Notes under the pieces: model-generated
The model's input: only the letters and a program-made list of their open reading frames with translations
The model's database searches: none
Told to the model about the DNA's origin: nothing
Made by a program: the position numbers and the translations under genes
From: an uncultured bacterium
Lineage (GTDB): Bacteria > Actinomycetota > Actinomycetes > S36-B12
DNA length: 5,711 nucleotides
NCBI GenBank assembly: GCA_903896585.1
Contig: CAITYI010000181.1
Span: forward strand, 1-5,711
Direction of reading: 5' to 3'
Shown here: positions 1-5,711 of the stretch, one piece after another
How positions within the stretch are numbered: position 1 is the first letter of the stretch
How the letters are laid out: the number at the start of each line of letters is the position of its first letter

Positions 1-1
1 C

Positions 2-415
2 GTGTCCTACACGGTTTCCAGCGTCTCAGGGGAATCAACTCTGGAAGAAGTGTGTACCACCGATGTTCCCCAATGCACAGCCACCTTCACAAAAATTGGT
101 CAGCCGATAAACCTGATTGCACAAGCGAAGAATTCCAGTGAGATTAGTGCAGAGTCCACACCGGTCACGGTAATTCCAGTAAATACTTCGAGCACTGTGG
201 GTAAAGTCATCAGTGAAAATCGACTCGCAGTGCTAGCGGGCTTGACTCGTGCCCAGGCAAAAAATGTGTCAGTGAAAGTACGTCCGGCATCACGGAGTAA
301 GTGTGTTGCAATCGCACCGGGTGCGCGCATGAAAGCCCCGGGTTTGTGCGCTGTGACTGTTCAGTCAAATGACCGGAAAAGTATTCGAGGAATGACCTAC
401 GTTCAGATCCGCTAG
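2..415 (+). CDS. C-terminal end of a secreted fn3/Ig-like repeat protein (5' partial)
   Basis: The reading frame is open from the left edge to a TAG at 413-415, so this is the last ~137 residues of a longer protein. The GTG at position 2 is probably an internal codon. Residues ~2-58 read like the end of a fibronectin type III repeat of the bacterial secreted type: a YTVSS strand, a Cys18/Cys25 pair, a central IGQPINLIAQAKNSS stretch (the usual G-x-Y-x-F-x-V-x-A-x-N strand) and a closing STPVTVIP. Residues ~65-137 form a second β-rich domain with another Cys pair (Cys101, Cys116) around a GARMKAPGLC segment. This resembles the terminal Ig-like modules of actinobacterial surface proteins. There is no sortase motif or membrane anchor at the C terminus, so anchoring, if any, lies upstream. 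A structural, adhesive or cell-surface role is inferred; no enzymatic function is visible. It converges on the lipoprotein gene. Confidence 0.7.
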   Translation: MSYTVSSVSGESTLEEVCTTDVPQCTATFTKIGQPINLIAQAKNSSEISAESTPVTVIPVNTSSTVGKVISENRLAVLAGLTRAQAKNVSVKVRPASRSKCVAIAPGARMKAPGLCAVTVQSNDRKSIRGMTYVQIR

Positions 416-417
416 TT

Positions 418-1104
418 TTATTGGTTACCGGGAACTTCGATTGGATCAACTGGCTCCACCAGGTTCAATGAAGTGCCAAAATCGGAAAGACGGACAAGGC
501 TCACGCGCTGGTATCCCGGACAGTTGAATTCTTTCGCGATTTCGTTGATCAGACCAGATTCGGTCAATGTAATTTCCACCGCAATAGTGTCAGGACACTC
601 AGTCGGAATGCTCAGCAGCTCTTCTTCGGAGAAATTCAACCCACTCTCAATGGTGAGCGGCAGTTGGCCACTGAGGGGATTCTCAGGATTGGCTGTGAGC
701 TCACTTAATCCGGAAAGTGGCGAAATTGCTCCGGATGTTGGCGTGAATGTACCCGCGGGAGCGAGAAACCAGGAACCATCGATCAGTGAATACAGACCAT
801 CTTTGGTGTAAAGCTCAGTGATTTCAGTTTCTGTTGCCAGGTTGGTCCAGGTAACCTGACCTGTTCCAGAGGTGAGAGATGCAAAGCCGGTACCGGTTAA
901 TTCTTCGATTTCACCGATGATTTCCACCGTAAGATTTGCTGTTCCCCGAGAGGCTGTCGCCACGATTGCATTGGTCAGTTGATTTGAGGAAGGACTGGCC
1001 TGGGGATTTGCAGTTTTAGTGGTAGCGCACGCCGTGAGTGTTAACCCAGCCACCAGGAGAGCCGTTCCGTTCATAATTATGGATCGGTTCATGTGCACAT
1101 TCAA
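418..1104 (-). CDS. LppX/LprG-like lipoprotein
   Basis: This encodes a predicted envelope lipoprotein of about 228 residues. A short basic N-region is followed by a hydrophobic segment and the lipobox LTAC, with the lipidated Cys at residue 26 (TTG-start numbering), then a Ser/Thr/Pro/Asn/Gln-rich tether. The mature part resembles the LppX/LprAFG family, whose mycobacterial members carry lipids or glycolipids across the envelope. The visible similarities are an early TANLTVEIIGE strand, a GTGQVTW strand, the ELYTKDGLYSLIDGSWFL segment and a C-terminal SDFGTSLNLVEP strand. Cys170 and Cys195 could form a disulfide outside the cell. The start is uncertain: TTG at 1104 has an AGGA five bases upstream, while ATG at 1092 (MNRSII...) gives a cleaner 22-residue signal sequence but lacks a Shine-Dalgarno. 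The family assignment is by pattern only, and the ligand is unknown. The gene lies downstream of the polyphosphate cluster and may be read through from it or have its own promoter. Confidence 0.75.
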   Translation of the reverse strand: MNVHMNRSIIMNGTALLVAGLTLTACATTKTANPQASPSSNQLTNAIVATASRGTANLTVEIIGEIEELTGTGFASLTSGTGQVTWTNLATETEITELYTKDGLYSLIDGSWFLAPAGTFTPTSGAISPLSGLSELTANPENPLSGQLPLTIESGLNFSEEELLSIPTECPDTIAVEITLTESGLINEIAKEFNCPGYQRVSLVRLSDFGTSLNLVEPVDPIEVPGNQ

Positions 1105-1109
1105 TTCGA

Positions 1110-1113
1110 TCCT
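1110..1113 (-). promoter_or_regulatory. Candidate ribosome binding site (AGGA) for the lipoprotein gene
   Basis: On the minus strand, AGGA is followed by five bases (TCGAA) and then the TTG at 1104-1102. The spacing suits TTG and is too long (17 bases) for the ATG at 1092. It is the only Shine-Dalgarno-like element near this start and is the reason the TTG is preferred. It is a four-base match only. Confidence 0.4.
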
Positions 1114-1199
1114 GACGCCTGATCACGTCCCGGGGTTACAAAATGAATTCAACTCCAAGTGGGCAGGGCAGTTTGGGACTAGTGGATTGCAGATTCCAA

Positions 1200-2108
1200 T
1201 TATTCGCCAAGAACATCGTGTTGCTCAATATTTACCAGCGTCACGGAGCCATCGGGGTGGAATTGTCGATGTATTACAAAGAATGCAGCTGGGGAAAGTT
1301 TGGCCTCCCAGATTGAAGTTTCCAAATCTGAGGAGTTAAAGCCAAACTGCGCGGCAATTGCGGACATGATCGTGGTCATGACCGGGCGATGCGAACAAAT
1401 GACGGTTGGCTGAGGGTTGTGGAGTAACTCGCGAACAACCTGTGTTGTTGCGGTGGGGTTCTCTTCATGGCCAGACTCACTCAGTGAGTCACTGACCTCA
1501 ATTTTGGTGTCGAGGAATTTTGCATAGCGGTGCAGTGTTTCTAGACACCTGACATACGGTGATGACACCAAGTTCTCAATGCCATACGCGTCTAGTGCAT
1601 CGATAAGAACTTTGCTTTGTCGCCGACCTTTGCCGGATAAGGGGCGAAGTTGATCTTCGGTGCCAATAAAGTCCCCTCTTTTCATGGCCTTGGCATGGCG
1701 GAGAACAATCAGTGGACTTGAATCGGGAAGTGCTAAAGCTCGATCAAGGAACTCAGCATCTTCTGGGTATGTGAGTTTTTCGGCTGCTTCCGTGACCGGC
1801 ACCCACAGGATTTTGTCCACTTCGTCATCCGGTACGAAACCAATATCCTCACGGACCTGTGCGCTCCAATAGTGAACGTGTTTTTCTCCCTCGGGTACCT
1901 CGTATTTATCTACGCCCAGAAAGGGGCCGAGTGCCACCCTGAAACCGGTTTCTTCATCACACTCACGCACCGCGGTTACGGGAAAGATCTCAGTACCGTC
2001 AACCTTGCCTTTGGGAAGTGACCAATCTTCATAGCGAGGCCGATGCACCACGAGTAACTTGTTGTCTTTGATCACCACAACTCCAGCAGCCATGATTGGT
2101 TTACTCAC
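1200..2108 (-). CDS. mutT1: MutT1-like NUDIX hydrolase fused to a histidine phosphatase domain
   Basis: This is a two-domain cytoplasmic nucleotide-cleaning enzyme of 302 residues. The N-terminal domain (~5-128) has a complete NUDIX box, Gx5Ex7REUxEExGU, at residues 34-56: G34, E40, R48, E49, E52, E53, G55. It is preceded by WSLPKGK. The C-terminal domain (~132-300) is a histidine phosphatase: LRHAKA with the expected phospho-acceptor His138 and Arg137, SSPYVRC with Arg187, Glu211, and the second catalytic His240 in CSHRPVM. Mycobacterial MutT1 has the same architecture, lies beside ppk1, and degrades 8-oxo-dGTP/8-oxo-GTP and diadenosine polyphosphates; these substrates are inferred here. I chose GTG at 2108 because GGTGA lies five bases upstream and the frame then begins VSKPIMAAGVVV, directly before the first NUDIX strand. 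ATG at 2093 is an alternative without a Shine-Dalgarno, and the more upstream in-frame codons run deep into the previous gene. The start overlaps the CYTH-CHAD stop by 8 bp, which suggests translational coupling. Confidence 0.9.
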   Translation of the reverse strand: MSKPIMAAGVVVIKDNKLLVVHRPRYEDWSLPKGKVDGTEIFPVTAVRECDEETGFRVALGPFLGVDKYEVPEGEKHVHYWSAQVREDIGFVPDDEVDKILWVPVTEAAEKLTYPEDAEFLDRALALPDSSPLIVLRHAKAMKRGDFIGTEDQLRPLSGKGRRQSKVLIDALDAYGIENLVSSPYVRCLETLHRYAKFLDTKIEVSDSLSESGHEENPTATTQVVRELLHNPQPTVICSHRPVMTTIMSAIAAQFGFNSSDLETSIWEAKLSPAAFFVIHRQFHPDGSVTLVNIEQHDVLGE

Positions 2109-3477
2109 GAGATTCACCGCCCGCGATGAGGGCTGCAGTGGACATTTGACCAACAGCTGTGCCGAGGGCGTAGGCCCCGGCTGCAGTGGTGTGCGGATCC
2201 ATGGCTATCCGACGAAGAATTTCCCGCATTTCGGCTTGATTGTCGGATTGATTCAAAATCGATGAGTGAGCAAGAATTTTCTGTGATTTTTTTGGAAACA
2301 CGCGACGGAAAATCAATGCGACAGTGGGCAAATCTACCGGGTTGATATTCTTCCAGATTTTTTGCGGGATAAATGAAAGATCGGTAACCGGTGGGACGTT
2401 TGCGAAGTCCATAAGGTCACTGAAGAAGTAGAAGTACCGGTCACTGCGCTGAGCAGCTATTGCACTGGACTGAGCGGATATTGAGCGACGGTCAAAGTAT
2501 GCCTCGATCGCGAGGAGTGCTTCGTGGCGATCAAGTGGATCATGGATTGTGTCGAGTGCAGCGGTGGCTCGCGCGTGATCAATGTGAATTTGCTCTGGTG
2601 ATGAAAGCTCAGCCACCAGCCAATTGATCTCCTCGCAGAGGGGGAGCATTTCGGTGGAATCGAGATACATTTTCAAGGCAGAGAGAATTTGTGAAGTGAA
2701 GTTCAATTCACGGATGAGAAATGCCGGTGAGTGATCAAGGTGAGACTGAACTTCGGTTCGGATAACAGCTCTCACCTGTTGGGTGAGAGCCCAGCGGATC
2801 AGGTCGTATGGCAGTGCTGATTTTTTAGGGCGAGGCAGTTTCGGTACATCAGGCTGAGCGCTGGCAACCGCACCGAAACCCGCTGAGGCTTTGCTCACTG
2901 AACTTGGTGTGGCTCCGGAGGCTTCGAGAAGTGAAATGAGTTTCTTGGCAACTCGAAGCCCTGAATCCTGCAGCAGTTCCACTTCGATTTCGTGGAAAGA
3001 GTCGACCAGGTTCTCACCGCGGTACACCTGCACGCGGTCACTGACAACTTCAAGGAGTTTTTCACCCCCGTGGGAAATCTGAAATGGTGTGCGGATTGTG
3101 TTGACCCGAGCAAGGGGTACTACTTCCGAATCTCGCAGGAGAGCTCCAATGACCGCAATGAATTGGGCAGGTGGATCACCTGCTTCGCCATCGACATGAA
3201 GTTCACTGCGCACGCTTGCCCCGCCAGTAATTCCAGAGTCAAAAACTGGAATCTTCAGGTGCCAGCCGTCATCGGATCCGCCCATGCGGTGACGCATGGT
3301 GATTCCCCATCGCAACAGGGTGGCTGTGGTGGTGTCGAAATAGGTCGCTGACATGGTTCGAATGGAGCCGCTCTCGCAGGTGAAGTCACCTGTCAACAGT
3401 GGTTCGATTGAAAAATCTTCGGGAACCCGGAATTTGAACTCCACTTCCAAGTGAGTCTGTATTCGGGTGCTGCTCAT
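2101..3477 (-). CDS. CYTH-CHAD protein with a degenerate CHAD domain
   Basis: This 458-residue cytoplasmic protein has an N-terminal CYTH (triphosphate tunnel metalloenzyme) domain at ~9-202 and a C-terminal CHAD-like α-helical domain at ~222-445, joined by a Pro/Lys-rich linker (~208-220). The CYTH signature ExExK is intact (E11, E13, K15). Other tunnel-type charged residues are present: R62, R64, K75, R90, E92, R148 and the late HEIEVELL strand (E163, E165, E167). CYTH enzymes bind or hydrolyse triphosphates such as inorganic triphosphate; the substrate here is unknown. In the CHAD part the fold-defining pattern survives (ILSALKMYLD, EINWLVAEL, SDRYFYFFSDL), but the usual H-x-x-R-V-x-x-R-R-L-R and LGxxRDxdV signatures are replaced, so polyphosphate binding is doubtful. 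ATG 3477 is preceded by AGG at 3488-3486 with eight-base spacing. The gene starts 23 bp after the ppk1 stop and its end overlaps the NUDIX gene, so it is most likely in the same operon. Confidence 0.88.
   Translation of the reverse strand: MSSTRIQTHLEVEFKFRVPEDFSIEPLLTGDFTCESGSIRTMSATYFDTTTATLLRWGITMRHRMGGSDDGWHLKIPVFDSGITGGASVRSELHVDGEAGDPPAQFIAVIGALLRDSEVVPLARVNTIRTPFQISHGGEKLLEVVSDRVQVYRGENLVDSFHEIEVELLQDSGLRVAKKLISLLEASGATPSSVSKASAGFGAVASAQPDVPKLPRPKKSALPYDLIRWALTQQVRAVIRTEVQSHLDHSPAFLIRELNFTSQILSALKMYLDSTEMLPLCEEINWLVAELSSPEQIHIDHARATAALDTIHDPLDRHEALLAIEAYFDRRSISAQSSAIAAQRSDRYFYFFSDLMDFANVPPVTDLSFIPQKIWKNINPVDLPTVALIFRRVFPKKSQKILAHSSILNQSDNQAEMREILRRIAMDPHTTAAGAYALGTAVGQMSTAALIAGGESRE
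2114..2118 (-). promoter_or_regulatory. Ribosome binding site (GGTGA) deciding the NUDIX gene start
   Basis: GGTGA on the minus strand lies five bases before the GTG at 2108-2106 and inside the last codons of the CYTH-CHAD gene. It supports GTG 2108 over ATG 2093, which has no such element at a suitable distance, and fits translational coupling of the two genes. Confidence 0.5.
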
Positions 3478-3485
3478 GTTCCTAA

Positions 3486-3488
3486 CCT
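3486..3488 (-). promoter_or_regulatory. Candidate ribosome binding site for the CYTH-CHAD gene
   Basis: The minus-strand sequence before ATG 3477 reads AGGTTAGGAAC. The first AGG is eight bases from the start codon, a normal distance. The second AGGA is only two bases away and too close to serve. It sits in the 23-bp spacer after the ppk1 stop codon, so no room is left for a separate terminator, which supports co-transcription. Confidence 0.4.
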
Positions 3489-3500
3489 ATCTGCTGTGAA

Positions 3501-5684
3501 TCAAACCCGATTCCCGATTGCCTCAAGTTCGCCAGTGGCCTCGAGGGCCGATCCGCGGTGACTCTTGATGGCGATCAGGAGCTCTTGAATATCGGTGAGC
3601 CGGGTGCCATCTTCGGCAAAAAGACGGCGGGTCCAGACGCCATTGGAATCGAGATCCCACGCTGCGGTAGAAGGAGCAAAACCGAGATCTAGTATTCCCT
3701 CGACCTCCGCAATGTGTTCCGGATCTGCCAAACTCACCAGGGTTTCCACCCGACGATCAAGATTGCGGTGCATGAGGTCGGCGGAGCCGATCCACACGGA
3801 TGGATTTCCACCATTGGTGAAGGCATACACCCGACTGTGCTCCAGGAATCGACCCAAAATGCTGATCACGCGGATCGTGCTGCTCAACCCTGGTACGCCG
3901 GGACGCAAGGCGCAAATTCCGCGCACCCAGATTTCCACTGGTACGCCGGCCATGGATGCCCGGTAGAGAGAATCAATAATTGCTTCGTCCACCAGCGAGT
4001 TGCACTTGATTCGGATTCCAGAAGGTCTTCCTTCAATGTGGTGCTCAATCTCTCTCTCAATGCGAGCAATCAGACCGTTGCGCACGGAATGTGGTGCTAC
4101 CAGAAGACGGTTGTAATCGGTGTTCAGGGAATACCCGGACAGGACATTGAAGAGATTTGAAACGTCTTCGCCAACTTCAGGGTTGCACGTGAGTATCCCG
4201 AAATCTTCATAGAGTCGGGCTGTTTTTGGGTGATAGTTACCTGTTCCAATATGGCAGTAGCGACGCAATTGATCTCCATCGTTTCTTACCACCATGGACA
4301 GTTTGCTGTGAGTTTTTAACCCGACGAGTCCATAGACAACGTGGACGCCCGCTTGCTCCAGTTTGCGAGCCCAGTCAATATTGTTCTGTTCATCAAATCG
4401 CGCCTTAATTTCCACGATTGCAAGAACCTGCTTACCTTCTTCTGCAGCCTGAATCAAAGCATCGACAATTGGAGAGTCTCCGGATGTTCGATACAGCGTT
4501 TGCTTGATGGCTAATACATGAGGGTCAAGTGCAGCCTGTTCAAGAAATAGTTGAACACTCGTTGAAAATGAGTCGTAGGGGTGATGCAGAAGAACATCTT
4601 TCTCCCGAACAATGCTGAAGATGTCAGGTTCAGTTGCACTCTCAACATCAGAAAGTGCACGAGATGTTTTAGGAACAAATTTGCGTTGTTTGAGGTCATC
4701 GCGATCCAGTCCCACAATGGTCCACAGGCCAGTGAGATCTAGTGGTCCGGGGAGACGAAATACTTCTAGCTCGCTGATATCAAGTTCGCTCACCAATAGT
4801 TCTAGGACATAAGGGTCAATATTTTCTTCAACTTCCAGGCGTACGGGAGGCCCAAATCGCCGACGGACCAACTCGCGTTCTAGGGCCTTGAGTAAGTTTT
4901 CAGCATCATCTTCCTCGACTTCAACATCTTCATTGCGGGTCACCCGAAATGCGTGGTGCTCACAGACTTCCATGCCCGGAAAGAGTTCATCCAAATGAGC
5001 GGCAATGACATCTTCGAGTGGAACGTATCTCTGGGGGGAAACTTGAAGGAATCTTGGCAGTAGTGGTGGTACTTTGACACGAGCGAAAAGTTTATTCCCA
5101 GATGTTGGATTGCGAACAACCACGGCGAGGTTGAGTGACAATCCACTGATATAGGGAAATGGGTGTGACGGGTCAACAGCCAACGGAGTGAGTACCGGGA
5201 AAATTTGCGCATCGAAGAATAAATCCATATCGGTCTTCTCAGCAGGAGTGAGTTGTTCCCAGCGAAGTACTTCAATTCCGGCCATCATGAGTTCTGGGCG
5301 AATCATGTTCAAAAAGAAGTCCGCCTGTTGGCGCTGCAGGGCATACGCGCGTTCCCAGATGTTCTCCAGGACTTCACGTGGGGTGAGGCCGCTTGCGGCG
5401 CGCACGGCAATGCCGGTAGCGATCCGGCGCTTGAGGCCAGCGACGCGCACCATGAAGAATTCGTCGAGGTTGCTCGCGAAAATTGCCAAGAACTTGGTGC
5501 GGTCCAGCAGTGGGAGATTTGGATCCTCGGACAAATCTAGAACACGCTTATTGAAGGCGAGCCAGGATAGTTCGCGATCGAGGAACCGATCTGCGGGGAG
5601 ATCCGAGGTCAGGTCATCGCGCAAAATAATGGCGGCCATTTCGCTGGTTGGCGGGCCATCAATGTTGAAATCCGAAATACTCAT
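3501..5684 (-). CDS. ppk1: Polyphosphate kinase 1
   Basis: This enzyme reversibly transfers the terminal phosphate of ATP to inorganic polyphosphate. The 727 residues are a normal length for the family. Order: N-terminal helical domain (~30-135, with FLDRELSWLAFNKRVL and SNLDEFFMVRVAG), central domain (~143-330, including FPVLTPLAVDPSHPFP), then two phospholipase-D-like catalytic domains (~355-525 and ~526-695). Using the constant +24 offset to E. coli PPK, the catalytic residues are all present: phospho-acceptor His459 in GLKTHSKL (E. coli His435), His616 in FLEHSRVY (His592), Arg399 (Arg375), Arg429 in IKARFDE (Arg405) and Tyr492 (Tyr468). Asn72 corresponds to the ATP-binding Asn45. The ATG at 5684 gives MSISDFNIDG ahead of the conserved LPADRFLDRELSW. 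There is no clear Shine-Dalgarno before it, and the frame stays open to the window edge, so a leaderless start or a slightly longer N terminus is possible. It is the first visible gene of the probable ppk1/CYTH-CHAD/NUDIX operon; its promoter is outside the window. Confidence 0.97.
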   Translation of the reverse strand: MSISDFNIDGPPTSEMAAIILRDDLTSDLPADRFLDRELSWLAFNKRVLDLSEDPNLPLLDRTKFLAIFASNLDEFFMVRVAGLKRRIATGIAVRAASGLTPREVLENIWERAYALQRQQADFFLNMIRPELMMAGIEVLRWEQLTPAEKTDMDLFFDAQIFPVLTPLAVDPSHPFPYISGLSLNLAVVVRNPTSGNKLFARVKVPPLLPRFLQVSPQRYVPLEDVIAAHLDELFPGMEVCEHHAFRVTRNEDVEVEEDDAENLLKALERELVRRRFGPPVRLEVEENIDPYVLELLVSELDISELEVFRLPGPLDLTGLWTIVGLDRDDLKQRKFVPKTSRALSDVESATEPDIFSIVREKDVLLHHPYDSFSTSVQLFLEQAALDPHVLAIKQTLYRTSGDSPIVDALIQAAEEGKQVLAIVEIKARFDEQNNIDWARKLEQAGVHVVYGLVGLKTHSKLSMVVRNDGDQLRRYCHIGTGNYHPKTARLYEDFGILTCNPEVGEDVSNLFNVLSGYSLNTDYNRLLVAPHSVRNGLIARIEREIEHHIEGRPSGIRIKCNSLVDEAIIDSLYRASMAGVPVEIWVRGICALRPGVPGLSSTIRVISILGRFLEHSRVYAFTNGGNPSVWIGSADLMHRNLDRRVETLVSLADPEHIAEVEGILDLGFAPSTAAWDLDSNGVWTRRLFAEDGTRLTDIQELLIAIKSHRGSALEATGELEAIGNRV

Positions 5685-5711
5685 GGGCGTATCGTTGCAT
5701 GTTGGGGGGTC

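Noticed and set aside
449..468. Imperfect inverted repeat (AACTGG ... CCAGGTT) near the end of the lipoprotein gene as a terminator
   Set aside because: The stem is six pairs with a bulge, has no T-run on either strand, and lies within coding sequence.
473..811. A plus-strand open frame of 112 codons antisense to the lipoprotein gene
   Set aside because: The opposite strand encodes a lipobox and a family-like mature domain; the plus-strand product has low-complexity composition and no motif.
1135..1140. TGTAAC on the minus strand as a -10 box for the lipoprotein gene
   Set aside because: It matches TATAAT at only four of six positions, misses the critical second A and last T, and has no -35-like hexamer 16-18 bases upstream.
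1113..1140. Short palindromes (TGATCA, CCCGGG) and a GACG/CGTC inverted repeat in the spacer before the lipoprotein gene as an operator
   Set aside because: Such short symmetric words are common by chance; there is no second copy or adjacent promoter to support a regulator site.
2109..2153. Longer NUDIX protein starting at ATG 2153 (317 residues)
   Set aside because: It would overlap the CYTH-CHAD gene by over 50 bases and add residues with no family counterpart; GTG 2108 has a better ribosome site.
3714..4160. A 148-codon plus-strand open frame inside ppk1 and similar ones at 2992-3351, 3595-3966 and 5253-5540
   Set aside because: They lie antisense to well-conserved coding sequence, show no recognisable domain, and are explained as shadows of the real genes.

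Overview
This window looks like a piece of an actinobacterial chromosome with a moderate G+C content (about half, by eye). It carries a tight minus-strand cluster built around polyphosphate kinase. Three things point to Actinobacteria: a polyphosphate kinase next to a two-domain NUDIX/histidine-phosphatase protein (the arrangement of ppk1 and mutT1, Rv2984 and Rv2985, in Mycobacterium tuberculosis), a lipoprotein of LppX/LprG type, and a secreted fn3-repeat protein with paired cysteines. The moderate G+C and the fn3 protein style suggest a small-genome aquatic actinobacterium (Luna-type Microbacteriaceae or Nanopelagicales), but that placement is inference only.

Layout, following minus-strand transcription from right to left: (1) ppk1 (5684-3501), a complete class 1 polyphosphate kinase with every catalytic residue I could check; (2) after 23 bp, a CYTH-CHAD protein (3477-2101) with an intact-looking CYTH triphosphate tunnel domain and a CHAD domain that has lost its hallmark His/Arg residues; (3) overlapping that gene by 8 bp, a MutT1-like NUDIX plus histidine-phosphatase protein (2108-1200); (4) after a spacer of about 95 bp, a LppX/LprG-like lipoprotein (1104-418). 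On the plus strand, positions 2-415 hold the 3' end of a large surface or secreted fn3/Ig-like protein. It converges on the lipoprotein gene with only 2 bp between the two stop codons.

The first three genes form a plausible operon for polyphosphate and nucleotide metabolism. PPK1 interconverts ATP and polyphosphate. The CYTH domain belongs to a family that binds or hydrolyses triphosphate-containing substrates, and CHAD domains are usually polyphosphate-binding. The NUDIX/phosphatase protein cleans up damaged or signalling nucleotides. The lipoprotein and the fn3 protein are cell-envelope products with no evident link to this module. There is no tRNA, rRNA, CRISPR array, insertion sequence or clear intrinsic terminator. 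No gene-free stretch exceeds 300 bases. The most notable observation is the degenerate CHAD domain kept beside an intact ppk1.
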